Notes under the pieces: generated by a model
Told to the model about the DNA's origin: nothing
The model's input: only the letters and a program-made list of their open reading frames with translations
The model's database searches: none
Translations under genes and position numbers: made by a program
Assembly (NCBI GenBank): GCA_022448605.1
Contig: JAKVCM010000015.1
Span: 1-45,659 of the forward strand
Length of the DNA: 45,659 nt
Reading direction: 5' to 3'
DNA from: Puniceicoccaceae bacterium
GTDB taxonomy: Bacteria; Verrucomicrobiota; Verrucomicrobiia; Opitutales; Coraliomargaritaceae
Shown: positions 8,406-18,050 of the stretch, piece after piece
How positions within the stretch are numbered: position 1 is the stretch's first letter
Layout: the number at the start of each line of letters is the position of its first letter

Positions 8406-10571
8406 ATGAATACTACAAAACGATTTGTTTTTTTGGGTATCCTTTTTCTTCTAGTGGTTAGCCGATCACATGCACAGACTAAACTAGAAGTTACGCCTCA
8501 TGGAAAGTATCCAACTCTTGAAGCTGCTCGTGATGCGGTTCGACAGTTGAGAAGTTCTGGCAACGAGCAGGCAGTGACAGTCACTGTAAGACAAGGTGAT
8601 TACATGGTGGATGAGTCGATTCATTTTAGCTACAGAGATCGTAATACTACATACCGAGCAGCTAATGGTGAACGTGTTCGTTTTTTTGGTGGCAAGGTCA
8701 TCAATCCTCAATGGTTCAAGCCCTTGAGAGACCGTGCCTTTGCATTACGGCTTACTGATATTAAAGCCGCGCGAAAGATTTTTGTAGCTGACCTGAAGGC
8801 ACATGGTTTTACGGAATTTGGCGAACTTTACCGTCATGGATGGATGATTGAACCAAAAGGCTGTGTGCCACCAGCGTCATTGAAAATAGCAGGGCAGCGC
8901 ATGCGATTAGCACGATGGCCAAATCCCGATGAGGAAAGTCCTTACATGGTTTACAAGCACTATCTTGAGAAGGAACGGCCTTTGAAGGGGTATGAAGTTC
9001 GCGTTCAAGAAATTATAGACTCTGTCAAGTTACCGGGGGAGGTCACCTTTACAAAAGTAATACATCCAGGAAGCACACATAGAGAAGCTGGGGAAGGCGG
9101 CACGTTCCAGGTTGCCTTTGATCGCATGAAGTATTGGAGTAATATAAATGATATCTTCATTGACGGTGTGTTATCATCGACTTGGGTCTGGACTTATAAC
9201 CAGCTGTCTTCGGTCGATGTGGAGAAGCGCCATATTACATTGGCATATCCTGAACTTCAGGGCTTGGGACTTGGCCCATCCGTACGATTGCCGCATTTTT
9301 ATTTTGAGAATATCGCCGAGGAAATCGACCAACCAGGTGAATATTATATAGACCGTGATCGTGGTTTGCTATATATTTATCCACCAACAGTGCGTGGAGT
9401 AATTGTTCTATCGGAACTAGAAGAACCAATGTTTACTGTGCGAGATGCCAGTAATTTAAGCTTTGAAGGTCTCGAGCTTGATACAGGACGCAATCTTTGC
9501 TTTGAAATCATTGATAGTCTGGCGATCACGATTGACCGTTGCCGGATCGCAAATTTTGATAAGGGTGGCGTGTTAGCCCACGGGCTACAATTGCGGGTAT
9601 TAAATTCCCATATTCATAGTATAGGTGGTTATGGTGTTTCTTTGAATGGAGGTAATCAGCGTACGTTGGAAGCCGCAGGAAACGAAGTAGTTAATTGCGA
9701 AATTCATGACTTCGGTTGGCGTGAAAAATCGCAAATCCCAGGTGTGATCGTAGATGGTGGTGCGGGACATCGTATTGCTCATAATGAGATTTATGATGCA
9801 CCTCACTTTGGTATCCGTATTAAAAGGGCTAACGATGTGCTTGTGGAGTATAATGAAGTATACGACCTTCCTAAATACCACAAATTCGATGGAGGTGCAT
9901 TATATATACACAGCGGTCGTCGTGCTGAGTCACGCGGCTTTGTGATACGAGGAAACTATTTTCACGATGTGCCCACAATAGGTGTATATCCAGATAATTT
10001 TTCATGGGGAGTCGAGATCTCGCACAACCTTCTTGTCAATGTTGGAGTCTTAACAAACCGTGCTCCAATCTTCGTAAATGGAGGGGGCGAATGTCGAACT
10101 TTTAACAATGTTGCAGTTGATTGTACATTTCTATATGGTCAAGGTGTGCGTCCAAAAGAAGAACATTGGTTGGAATACTGGAACGCTACATTAGCAAAAT
10201 ATGGTGGAGGCGAAGTTGAGAATACCGCCTACAATAAATATCCTGACTTCAAAGCTTGGCTGACAAAAACTGAAAAGGATGAATTCTTTCGACCAGCTAG
10301 CAGCGCGTATAATAATCTCCTCTATCATCCAAACGGCCCTATTTATCAGGGGCAACGTATGAACGCTAACGGCATACAGGATCTAACAGGAGGTAAGCTA
10401 GAAACCCTTGGAAATCTAGCTGTAACCGACGATCCTGGTTTTGTGGACGCTAGCTCGGGAGATTATCGTCTCCGCGCACACGCATCCGTCTTTAAGTTGA
10501 TACCTGGATTTGAACCATTACCTATCGAGAAAATGGGGCGTTTAGATGAGATATATCGACCAATTGAATAA
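8406..10571 (+). CDS. GH141-like right-handed beta-helix glycoside hydrolase, secreted
   Basis: A 721-residue secreted protein. The ATG at 8406 is chosen because it begins a signal peptide (residues 1-24, ending RSHAQ); the GTG at 8379 would put nine extra residues in front of it. 'YPTLEAARDAVRQLR' followed by 'VTVRQGDYMVDESIHF' is the typical opening of the GH141-type right-handed beta-helix. 'RMRLARWPNPDE' follows near residue 170, then beta-helix repeats such as 'NLSFEGLELDTGRNLCF', 'RIAHNEIYDAPHFGIRI' and 'FVIRGNYFHDVPTIGVY'. GH141 includes an alpha-L-fucosidase and a xylanase, and the fucosidase role fits this locus. Related beta-helix families (for example GH110-like galactosidases) are alternatives. 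It heads an operon with spacings of 20, -4, 16, 14, 29 and 39 bp to the following six genes. Fold is confident; activity is inferred. Confidence 0.78.
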   Translation: MNTTKRFVFLGILFLLVVSRSHAQTKLEVTPHGKYPTLEAARDAVRQLRSSGNEQAVTVTVRQGDYMVDESIHFSYRDRNTTYRAANGERVRFFGGKVINPQWFKPLRDRAFALRLTDIKAARKIFVADLKAHGFTEFGELYRHGWMIEPKGCVPPASLKIAGQRMRLARWPNPDEESPYMVYKHYLEKERPLKGYEVRVQEIIDSVKLPGEVTFTKVIHPGSTHREAGEGGTFQVAFDRMKYWSNINDIFIDGVLSSTWVWTYNQLSSVDVEKRHITLAYPELQGLGLGPSVRLPHFYFENIAEEIDQPGEYYIDRDRGLLYIYPPTVRGVIVLSELEEPMFTVRDASNLSFEGLELDTGRNLCFEIIDSLAITIDRCRIANFDKGGVLAHGLQLRVLNSHIHSIGGYGVSLNGGNQRTLEAAGNEVVNCEIHDFGWREKSQIPGVIVDGGAGHRIAHNEIYDAPHFGIRIKRANDVLVEYNEVYDLPKYHKFDGGALYIHSGRRAESRGFVIRGNYFHDVPTIGVYPDNFSWGVEISHNLLVNVGVLTNRAPIFVNGGGECRTFNNVAVDCTFLYGQGVRPKEEHWLEYWNATLAKYGGGEVENTAYNKYPDFKAWLTKTEKDEFFRPASSAYNNLLYHPNGPIYQGQRMNANGIQDLTGGKLETLGNLAVTDDPGFVDASSGDYRLRAHASVFKLIPGFEPLPIEKMGRLDEIYRPIE

Positions 10572-10591
10572 GTTTAATAAAAGACTAATAT

Positions 10592-11857
10592 ATGAAACTT
10601 TCTCAGTATTTTTGCTACTCTTTAATACTTATGGCCTTAGCCAGTGGTTGCGCAATGAAGAGTAAGGAAACGCCAATATTTCCTGCAGTCATGCCAGTGA
10701 AAAAGCCTGAGTATCCATTGAGTTTAGCTATACGGCGTATGTATGGTCAGTGGAACCCCTACGAGGATCGATCTAACGATTTGTATTCAAACTTTAAATA
10801 CACTCCACTTCAAGGATTAGAACTGAAGCCCGAAATCTCACGTCGTGATCCATCCAAGATTCTAAAAATCGATGACATTTACCACGTCTGGTTTACTTAC
10901 CGCAATAGTCAAGGTGTACCTGCTGGACCGAAAGGTGCGACTGACGCTATTCCATCCTACGATTGGGATCTTAGCGAACTAATGCATGCAACTAGCAAGG
11001 ATGGTGTTACCTGGACAGAGCAGGGGATCGCGGTCAAGCGTCCATCAAAACCTCATTATGGTTGGCGATCTGTGACGACTGCTGATGTTCTTATTTGGAG
11101 GGGTAAATTCTACCTTTATTACCAAGGCTTCAATGAGATTCCTGGTTTACGCGGCGACCGCGCTGCGGTGACCGTTGCTTCGGCAAACTCGCCCTATGGT
11201 CCATGGACACCACATGGTAAGGTAGTCGTCGATTTCGGTAAGGAAGGCGATTGGGATTCGAATGCGATTCATGACCCAAACCCTATCATTTTCAACGGTA
11301 AGATTCATCTCTACTACAAGGGGTCGCCTCAGCGGGGTGGACGTGATGATACAATTATTCGTGCGCAGGGAGTGGCGATTGCCGAACACCCACTTGGTCC
11401 ATTTGTAAAGTCATCATTGAATCCAGTCATCAATTCTGGTCATGAAACCTGCATGTTCCCTTTTAAAGACGGGGTCGCTGCAATTGTCAGTCTTGATGGG
11501 CCAGAGAAGAACACGGTGCAATATGCGCCTGATGGAGTGAATTTTAAAGTCGCTTCGATGATCCAGGTGCCACCGGTTGCACCGGGGCCCTTTGTGCCTG
11601 ATGCATTTGCGGATAATAGCGATGGTCGAGGAATAAGTTGGGGCCTTTGCCACATAATGGATAAGGAGAGCGGAGCCAATAATTCAATCCTCGCTCGGTT
11701 TGATTGCGATCTATCACTTGATATAAATCGTGATTTCTTTAAGCGCAACAATCTACGTTTTAATGATGAAACTTATTTTCAGAAAAGCACCCATTACAAC
11801 GGGTATTTAAAGAAACTCGTGGAACGTCAGGATAAACAGAGTAAAGCGCACTTATGA
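10592..11857 (+). CDS. GH117-like glycoside hydrolase, lipoprotein (second of three)
   Basis: A 421-residue protein with a lipoprotein signal; the lipobox ALASGC gives Cys20, so it is probably membrane-tethered. It has the same propeller signature as the gene at 6805: 'SRRDPSKILKIDDIYHVWF' (Asp86), 'NAIHDPNP' (His227, Asp228) and 'NSGHETCMFPF' (His284). Before the propeller it has an N-terminal segment 'FPAVMPVKKPEYPLS' and 'QWNPYEDRSNDLY' that the first copy lacks, and an insert around 'TDAIPSYDWDLSEL'. Both are shared with the next gene, so these two are tandem paralogues of a GH117 branch of their own. It starts 20 bp after the GH141-like gene and its stop overlaps the next start by 4 bp (ATGA), which implies translational coupling. 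Confidence 0.82.
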   Translation: MKLSQYFCYSLILMALASGCAMKSKETPIFPAVMPVKKPEYPLSLAIRRMYGQWNPYEDRSNDLYSNFKYTPLQGLELKPEISRRDPSKILKIDDIYHVWFTYRNSQGVPAGPKGATDAIPSYDWDLSELMHATSKDGVTWTEQGIAVKRPSKPHYGWRSVTTADVLIWRGKFYLYYQGFNEIPGLRGDRAAVTVASANSPYGPWTPHGKVVVDFGKEGDWDSNAIHDPNPIIFNGKIHLYYKGSPQRGGRDDTIIRAQGVAIAEHPLGPFVKSSLNPVINSGHETCMFPFKDGVAAIVSLDGPEKNTVQYAPDGVNFKVASMIQVPPVAPGPFVPDAFADNSDGRGISWGLCHIMDKESGANNSILARFDCDLSLDINRDFFKRNNLRFNDETYFQKSTHYNGYLKKLVERQDKQSKAHL

Positions 11858-13116
11858 ATTCATTAATTACTATTTGTACTACACTATTTGCAGCTGCATA
11901 CTTACTTTCTGCTGAACACAAACCGTTTCCGGCAGTCATGCCTTCGAAGAAACCGGACTACCCAATAAGCGCAGCTATGGCACGTCTCTACGATGAGTGG
12001 AATCCCCATGAGGATCGTGGTAATGAGTTGTATACAAATTTTAAATATTCACGACTCAATGGCTTTGCTCAAGAGGAGAATATCTCTCGCCGTGATCCGA
12101 CCAAGGTGATCAAGGTCGATGGTATTTATCATGTATGGTATACTAGCCGTCGTACTGCGCATTCGCCAGTTGGTTTGAAGAATGCGACAGATACGATTCC
12201 CGCTACCGATTGGGACTTGTCGGATATATGGCATGCAAGCAGCACCGATGGTTTTAATTGGGTCGAGGATACAGAACCTGCTGTCACGCGTCCGCCTAAA
12301 CCAGAGCAAGGTTTTCGGTCAATTTGCACCCCTGGCATTTTGGTCTGGGAGGGCAAATATTACCTCTATTTTCAGGCTTACAGCCCGATGGTTGGTGGTC
12401 AGGCTTATTGTCCGGTGCGCGTAGCATATACTGACTCACCCAATGGTCCTTGGACGCATCACCCGGACTCAGTCATATTACCAGGACCGAAAGGTTCTTG
12501 GAATAATATCAAGATTAACGATCCGTGTCCTTTGGTATTTAACGATGAGATCCTGATTTATTATAAGGGCGCACCGATTGAGCGAGGCCACGAGATGGTC
12601 CTACGTATGCAGGGGGTATCAAAATCTAATGATCCGCTTGGTCCTTTTATTCCTTCATCGATTAATCCGGTGATTAACGGAGGTCACGAGACCTGTATGT
12701 TCCCCTTCAATGGTGGTGTCGCCGCACTAGTAGCTCTTGATGGTCCAGAAAAGAATACGATGCAGTGGTCACCGGACGGCGAAAATTTTACGGTTGCTTC
12801 AATGATCCAGATTCCACCGGTCGCACCGGGGCCGTATTGCCCTGATGCATTTGCGCGTGGCAAAACCGATGGGCGTGGCATTACTTGGAGCCTTTGCCAT
12901 ATTAACCCTGATGGTGGCGGCTCAGTAAGCGAGTCGATTCTCGCACGCTTTGACTGTGACCTGTCGCTTGATGTCGATCGTCAGGTGTTCAAACGCAACA
13001 ATTTACGCTTCAATGCACAAACCTATTTCCAGAAGGGAATTGGACTGCCAAAAGGCTGGCTGAGTCGTATTTTAAGAGAACAGGCATATTTAGACCAAGA
13101 GACTATTATACATTAG
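11854..13116 (+). CDS. GH117-like glycoside hydrolase, secreted (third of three)
   Basis: A 420-residue paralogue of the preceding gene, with a signal peptide (residues 1-20, ending LLSA). Propeller motifs are 'SRRDPTKVIKVDGIYHVWY' (Asp81), 'INDPCPLVF' (Asp223) and 'NGGHETCMFPF' (His278). Where the other two copies read HDP, this one reads NDP: the aspartate remains but the neighbouring histidine is asparagine. It shares the 'FPAVMPSKKPDYPIS' and 'EWNPHEDRGNELY' N-terminal blocks and the 'GPEKNT.Q..PDG.NF' and 'PPVAPGP' blocks with the preceding protein. The two probably arose by tandem duplication and have since diverged, perhaps to act on differently sulfated or branched forms of the same sugar. 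The start overlaps the upstream stop by 4 bp. Confidence 0.82.
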   Translation: MNSLITICTTLFAAAYLLSAEHKPFPAVMPSKKPDYPISAAMARLYDEWNPHEDRGNELYTNFKYSRLNGFAQEENISRRDPTKVIKVDGIYHVWYTSRRTAHSPVGLKNATDTIPATDWDLSDIWHASSTDGFNWVEDTEPAVTRPPKPEQGFRSICTPGILVWEGKYYLYFQAYSPMVGGQAYCPVRVAYTDSPNGPWTHHPDSVILPGPKGSWNNIKINDPCPLVFNDEILIYYKGAPIERGHEMVLRMQGVSKSNDPLGPFIPSSINPVINGGHETCMFPFNGGVAALVALDGPEKNTMQWSPDGENFTVASMIQIPPVAPGPYCPDAFARGKTDGRGITWSLCHINPDGGGSVSESILARFDCDLSLDVDRQVFKRNNLRFNAQTYFQKGIGLPKGWLSRILREQAYLDQETIIH

Positions 13117-13132
13117 GCTCATTCCTCAAAAT

Positions 13133-14725
13133 ATGAAAAAAGCAGCATTCTATTTAATAGGTATTTTTGCCACGTCCGTGACACTGGTGCAAGTGAACGG
13201 AGCAGTGTATAGTGAGGATTGGGACTCTCTAGCGGCTCACAATGAGTCACCTGAGTGGTTCAAAAATGCCAAATTTGGCATCTATTTTCACTGGGGCCCT
13301 TATTCGGTGCCAGCATATGGAAACGAGCACTACCCACGCACCATGTATGGTCACTTGAGCGGCAAGAAGCCAGTAATGAACCAGCAAAAGCGCAATTACA
13401 ACTTGGGTGTCGGCTTTCAGACTTTTCGCGAACACGAGTTCCATAAGGAAAACTACGGTGAGCCGAAGGATTTTGAGTATCATGACTTAGTGCCTTTGTT
13501 TGAGGCGAAGGATTTTGATGCAGAGCGCTGGGCAAATTTATTTTATCTCGCAGGAGCCAAGTTTGCTGGGCCTGTTGCTGAGCATCATGATGGCTACTCA
13601 ATGTGGGATTCTAAGCATACTCCATGGAATTCGGTAAATACTGGGCCTAAACGTGATATCGTTGGCGAAATGGAAAAAGCCATCCGCAAGCGTAACATGA
13701 AATTCGTTACCACTTTTCATCATGCACGTGTTGGGCGCTCTTCTGATGGCGCTGAACTCAGGCAGAAGCGTGAATGGTATTACTATGGTCGGAGTCAATA
13801 CTATCAACGTGAATGCCCCGATCATGTTGATTCATTGGATGTGCAAAGTCTCTACGGCACCATGCCGTGGGAAGATTTTCTTGAAATGTGGAATGCCAAA
13901 CTGGAAGAAGTAATCGACCAGTATCATCCTGATATCATTTGGTTTGATTCTTGGTTGCACCGTATCCCCGAATCTAATCGCCGACGCTTCGCCGCATATT
14001 ATTTGAACGCTGCCGCCGAGCGTGATCAGGAAGTCGTTATTACCTACAAACAGGAAGATATGCCACAGAATGTCGGTGTTGTTGACTTTGAGAAGGGGCG
14101 TATGGATGAGTTGACCGATTATACCTGGTTAACTGACGACACCATTAGCGCAGGCCAATGGACTACGACCGGCAGTTGGTCTTATACTGAAGAACTTGAT
14201 ATTAAATCTACCAAAGAGTTACTACACGCACTCATCGATATTGTCAGTAAGAATGGCAACTTACTATTGAATATTTCGCCGAGGGCTGACGGTATCATTC
14301 CTTCTGAACAGCAGGAGGCATTACTTGGTATGGGTACATGGTTGCGTGCCAATGGGGAAGCGATTTACGACACGCGCCCATTTGTGGTGTATGGCGAGGG
14401 CCCGAAGCGCTTGGCGTCGAGTGGGCATTTCACCCAGATGACCGGCGAATACAATGAAGAGAATATCCGCTTCACAACCAATGGTAGCACGATCTACGCA
14501 ATTCAGATGGGCTGGCCCGTCTGTGGAAAGAACTTGCTGATTCAATCGATCAATAGCAAAAGCCTTGATGGTGCGGAGATTGCCAAAGTCTCAATAGTAG
14601 ATTCGCAGGAAGTAATTGACTGGGAGCTGACAGAGGATGGTCTTCTTGTCACCTCGCCGTTAATAACTTCAAACACGATCGCACTTTGCTACAAAATTGA
14701 AACCATAGCGCCCAGAGCCAATTAG
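13133..14725 (+). CDS. GH29 alpha-L-fucosidase, secreted
   Basis: A 530-residue GH29 enzyme with a signal peptide (residues 1-23, ending VNGA). 'EWFKNAKFGIYFHWGPYSVP' and 'AEHHDGYSMWDSKHTPWNS' are family hallmarks of the (beta/alpha)8 barrel. The catalytic nucleophile is most likely Asp272 in 'DIIWFDSWLHR'. The barrel ends with 'VSKNGNLLLNISPRADG', also typical, and about 120 residues of C-terminal beta-sandwich follow. Where many GH29 enzymes have a 'GLYYS' strand this one has 'FVTTFHHARVG', similar in kind to the enzyme at 1-588 and unlike the one at 16482, so the locus has at least two GH29 types. The gene lies 16 bp after the GH117-like gene and 14 bp before a sulfatase. Release of L-fucose is expected; linkage is unknown. 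Confidence 0.92.
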   Translation: MKKAAFYLIGIFATSVTLVQVNGAVYSEDWDSLAAHNESPEWFKNAKFGIYFHWGPYSVPAYGNEHYPRTMYGHLSGKKPVMNQQKRNYNLGVGFQTFREHEFHKENYGEPKDFEYHDLVPLFEAKDFDAERWANLFYLAGAKFAGPVAEHHDGYSMWDSKHTPWNSVNTGPKRDIVGEMEKAIRKRNMKFVTTFHHARVGRSSDGAELRQKREWYYYGRSQYYQRECPDHVDSLDVQSLYGTMPWEDFLEMWNAKLEEVIDQYHPDIIWFDSWLHRIPESNRRRFAAYYLNAAAERDQEVVITYKQEDMPQNVGVVDFEKGRMDELTDYTWLTDDTISAGQWTTTGSWSYTEELDIKSTKELLHALIDIVSKNGNLLLNISPRADGIIPSEQQEALLGMGTWLRANGEAIYDTRPFVVYGEGPKRLASSGHFTQMTGEYNEENIRFTTNGSTIYAIQMGWPVCGKNLLIQSINSKSLDGAEIAKVSIVDSQEVIDWELTEDGLLVTSPLITSNTIALCYKIETIAPRAN

Positions 14726-14739
14726 CGCCTTTTAAATTT

Positions 14740-16452
14740 ATGAATACCCCCTTATCCCTGGTCTTTTCGATTTCACTGATTTCCGCTTCACTGCTTCAGG
14801 CCACGATCCAATCGAAACCGAACATCATTTTCATTATGTCGGATGACCATACCTCACAGGCCGTGGGTGCTTATGGTGAGCGTTTGGCTAAGCTAAATCC
14901 GACGCCGACGATTGATACACTCGCCGCCGAAGGCGTGGTGCTGGAAAATGCCTTTGCACATAATGCGATCTGCACGCCCAGTCGCGCTTGTATCATGACT
15001 GGCCAATACAGCGCGATTAACGGCTGCCTAACACTGAATGAAAAGCTTCCAGCCGAGCGCCAGTATCTCTCGATGGAGATGAAGAAAGCTGGCTACCAGA
15101 CAGCAGTGGTCGGAAAGTGGCATCTGAAAGAGCGTCCAAGCACCTTTGATTATTTCAAAGTTCTGCCAGGGCAGGGCTTCTATTTTGATCCGGTCTTTTT
15201 TGAGTCAGGGGTAAAGGGAAAAATCCAACGTCCGAATCCATATAATCCAAACCGTGCACTAAAATTCGGGCCAGATGCAGTTGAAATGACCGGACACTCG
15301 ACTGATTGTATCGCAGACTCTGCGCTCGAATGGCTTCAAGATAAGCGTGACCCAAGCAAACCCTTCTTCTTGAAACTACATTTTAAAGCGCCACACGATT
15401 ACTTTGAATATGCACCGCGTTATGAGTCTTACCTTGGCGATGTGGATATCCCTGAACCTGCTAACATGTGGAATATTCAGAATAACGGTTCAATCGCTAC
15501 ACGCGGTCACAATGACGAGTTAATGCCCTATATAGGCACGTCAGTCGGGCGCCGTAACCTACGTCGCAACTATGCCGAAGATCCTAAAACACCATGGGCT
15601 GCACAAGTGGATCATTCGCTCAACGATGCGGATATTAAGCGTCAGACATACCAACTCTACCTGAAGGCATACCTGCGCTGCGTGAAGGGCGTGGATGACA
15701 ATGTCGCGCGTGTGATCGCCTACCTAAAAGCAGAAAGACTCTACGATAATACCGTGATCATCTACACCGGCGACCAAGGCTTTTATCTTGGAGAGCACGA
15801 CTACATTGACAAGCGCTGGGCCTACGAACAATCTATGCGCATGCCTCTTATTGTTCGCTATCCCCCTAGTATAGAAGCCAATACTCGTAGCGATGCAATC
15901 GTTGAGAATGTCGACTTTGCACCGACAATGCTCGACTTCGCTGGAGTGGCGACACCCAATTACATGCAGGGCCGCAGTTTTAAGTCCATTATCGAGAGTG
16001 GCGTGGAACCGGCTAGTTGGAAGAAGGCTGCCTACTATCACTATGCCATGCACATGGCGCACCATGATAATCCTGCGCACATAGCTATCCGCACAAAGCG
16101 CTACAAATTAATCATGTTCTACGGCACTGGTTGGCAGGGTGAAGTCAGCCCTGACACACCGCCAGCATGGGAACTTTATGATTTGAAGAATGATCCCGGC
16201 GAGGATAACAATGTGTATAATAATCCTGAATACGCATCGGTCGTAGCCGAACTGAAAGGGCAACTCAGAGACTTGCGTAGCGAATATAAAGTTGATGGGC
16301 CCGAGTACGCATATAACAAAGCGATTGAAGATTTTTGGGAATACGACGAGGACGATCGTGCTCGTGCGATGGAGCTCTCTTATGAAGTCCTAGAAAAACA
16401 CAAAAACGGAACTTGGACTCACAACGTAAAGAAGTTCGCCAAGAAAAATTAA
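14740..16452 (+). CDS. S1-family sulfatase (C-T-P-S-R type), secreted
   Basis: A 570-residue sulfatase with a signal peptide (residues 1-21). 'KPNIIFIMSDDHTSQAVGAYG' carries the metal-binding DD at 35-36. The formylglycine site is C-T-P-S-R from Cys78 in 'AICTPSRACIMTGQYSAING'. 'VVGKWHLKERP' gives the conserved lysine and histidine, and 'YTGDQGFYLGEHDYIDKRW' has a Q in place of the usual N beside the metal aspartate, which is known in many S1 enzymes. Its 'PHDYFEYAPRYESYL' region and long C-terminal helix resemble sulfatases often found beside fucosidases. It sits between two GH29 genes in the same operon, which suggests removal of a sulfate that blocks fucosidase action. S1 subfamily is not assigned. 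Confidence 0.92.
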   Translation: MNTPLSLVFSISLISASLLQATIQSKPNIIFIMSDDHTSQAVGAYGERLAKLNPTPTIDTLAAEGVVLENAFAHNAICTPSRACIMTGQYSAINGCLTLNEKLPAERQYLSMEMKKAGYQTAVVGKWHLKERPSTFDYFKVLPGQGFYFDPVFFESGVKGKIQRPNPYNPNRALKFGPDAVEMTGHSTDCIADSALEWLQDKRDPSKPFFLKLHFKAPHDYFEYAPRYESYLGDVDIPEPANMWNIQNNGSIATRGHNDELMPYIGTSVGRRNLRRNYAEDPKTPWAAQVDHSLNDADIKRQTYQLYLKAYLRCVKGVDDNVARVIAYLKAERLYDNTVIIYTGDQGFYLGEHDYIDKRWAYEQSMRMPLIVRYPPSIEANTRSDAIVENVDFAPTMLDFAGVATPNYMQGRSFKSIIESGVEPASWKKAAYYHYAMHMAHHDNPAHIAIRTKRYKLIMFYGTGWQGEVSPDTPPAWELYDLKNDPGEDNNVYNNPEYASVVAELKGQLRDLRSEYKVDGPEYAYNKAIEDFWEYDEDDRARAMELSYEVLEKHKNGTWTHNVKKFAKKN

Positions 16453-16481
16453 AAATAATTACCTCAAGGAATCGAATCATT

Positions 16482-18011
16482 ATGAAAAAACTCACACTAG
16501 CCCTAATCAGCGTCGCCGTCGCCACGACTTGTCCTGCTAAGGATGTCACCTATGAAGCAACTTGGGAGTCGCTGGATTCCCGTGAAACCCCGGATTGGTT
16601 TCCCGATGCGAAGTTCGGCATCTTCATCCACTGGGGTCTTTATTCGGTGCCAGCATTTGCGCCGCGTGGCACATATGCAGAGTGGTATTGGCACGCTAAG
16701 GATGGTGACCAAACCGGCAAGCATCAGGCAGCAGTGGGGCGTGCTGCCGCCACACAGGAATTCCACAATCGTATCTATGGTGAGGATTTCGAATATTCGG
16801 ATTTTCGTTCTCAATTTACCGCCAACATGTTTGAGCCGTCTGAATGGGCGAAGGTATTTAAGCGTAGTGGTGCCAAATATGTGGTGCTGACCTCTAAGCA
16901 CCATGACGGTTATTGCCTGTGGCCGAGCAAAGAAGCTACAGAGAGCTTTGGTATGCCATGGAACTCTGTGGACTCAGGACCATCTCGTGACTTGGTGGGA
17001 GATTTGACCGATGCTGTCCGTGGAGAGGGTATTAAGATGGGGCTCTATTATTCAATCTGGGATTGGTTCAATCCGTATTGGCCAGAGGAAGACCAGCCGA
17101 CTCGGCGCAGTAAGCCCTGTAACTATGTGACTCTCAAAAGATATATACATGAGGTAATGTATCCGCAGTTTAAAGAAATCGTAGAAAAGTATGAGCCAGC
17201 ATTGATCTTTTCCGATGGTGACTGGTGGATGGATGACGAGCGCTGGGAGACGAAGCCTCTGCTCGCATGGCTGTTCAACAATGCGCCGAATAAAGACGAA
17301 GTCGTGATTAACGACCGCTGGGGCAAAGTGCGCAAAGAGCATGGAGGTTATTACACTACCGAGTATGGCTCTGGTTTTGCCGATCCAAGTATCTTATGGG
17401 AAGAGAATCGTGGTATCGGCAAGTCATTTGGCTATAGCCGTGTCGAAACTTACGACGACTACAATACAGGTGAGCTGTTGATCTTCATGTTGTGCGACAT
17501 CGTATCGCGTGGGGGCAACTTTCTCCTCGATATTGGCCCGACCGCTGATGGTCGTATTCCAGTATTGATGGAAGACCGCCTTGTTCAGATCGGCGAGTGG
17601 CTAGATGTCAATGGCGAAGCGATTTACGGCAGTCATCGTTGGACGAGGGATTGCCAATGGAGCGCAGGCGAGATTCGCGAATACACTAAGCAAGAGTTCC
17701 ATAAAGGTATTCCAGATCCCATTATTGAAATGGCAAAATACCCTCGCGACGGCCAAGCACGAAAAGAGTGCTATTTTACCGCTAAGGACGATACTGTCTA
17801 TGCCATGATCACTAGGCTTCCAGATTCTGGTGTATTCACTATCAAGGATATCGCACTGAGCAATGATTCCACTGTAACAATGCTTGGTTTTGACGGCGAA
17901 CTGATGACCACAGCGGTCGATGGCGGACTCGCCGTAGAGTTGCCACGCTTTAATCCAAGTACCTTACCGTGTCAGCATGTTTTCACTTTGAAGCTTACTT
18001 CAGTGCAGTAA
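16482..18011 (+). CDS. GH29 alpha-L-fucosidase, secreted
   Basis: A 509-residue GH29 enzyme. The ATG at 16482 is chosen because it begins a signal peptide (residues 1-19) and has AAGGA 11 nt upstream; the frame stays open back into the upstream sulfatase, but those codons do not belong. 'DWFPDAKFGIFIHWGLYSVP', 'TSKHHDGYCLWPSKE' and 'WNSVDSGPSRDLVGDL' are family motifs. 'MGLYYSIWDWFNPYW' is the classical strand lacking in the other two GH29 proteins here. The nucleophile is most likely Asp245 in 'ALIFSDGDWW'. 'VSRGGNFLLDIGPTADGRIP' closes the barrel, and a C-terminal beta-sandwich follows. The gene lies between two sulfatase genes in the operon. This copy is closest to ordinary retaining alpha-L-fucosidases. 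Confidence 0.94.
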   Translation: MKKLTLALISVAVATTCPAKDVTYEATWESLDSRETPDWFPDAKFGIFIHWGLYSVPAFAPRGTYAEWYWHAKDGDQTGKHQAAVGRAAATQEFHNRIYGEDFEYSDFRSQFTANMFEPSEWAKVFKRSGAKYVVLTSKHHDGYCLWPSKEATESFGMPWNSVDSGPSRDLVGDLTDAVRGEGIKMGLYYSIWDWFNPYWPEEDQPTRRSKPCNYVTLKRYIHEVMYPQFKEIVEKYEPALIFSDGDWWMDDERWETKPLLAWLFNNAPNKDEVVINDRWGKVRKEHGGYYTTEYGSGFADPSILWEENRGIGKSFGYSRVETYDDYNTGELLIFMLCDIVSRGGNFLLDIGPTADGRIPVLMEDRLVQIGEWLDVNGEAIYGSHRWTRDCQWSAGEIREYTKQEFHKGIPDPIIEMAKYPRDGQARKECYFTAKDDTVYAMITRLPDSGVFTIKDIALSNDSTVTMLGFDGELMTTAVDGGLAVELPRFNPSTLPCQHVFTLKLTSVQ

Positions 18012-18050
18012 ATCAAGCTGCGTCGAAGTTGAATTGTTATTTAGTATCAT

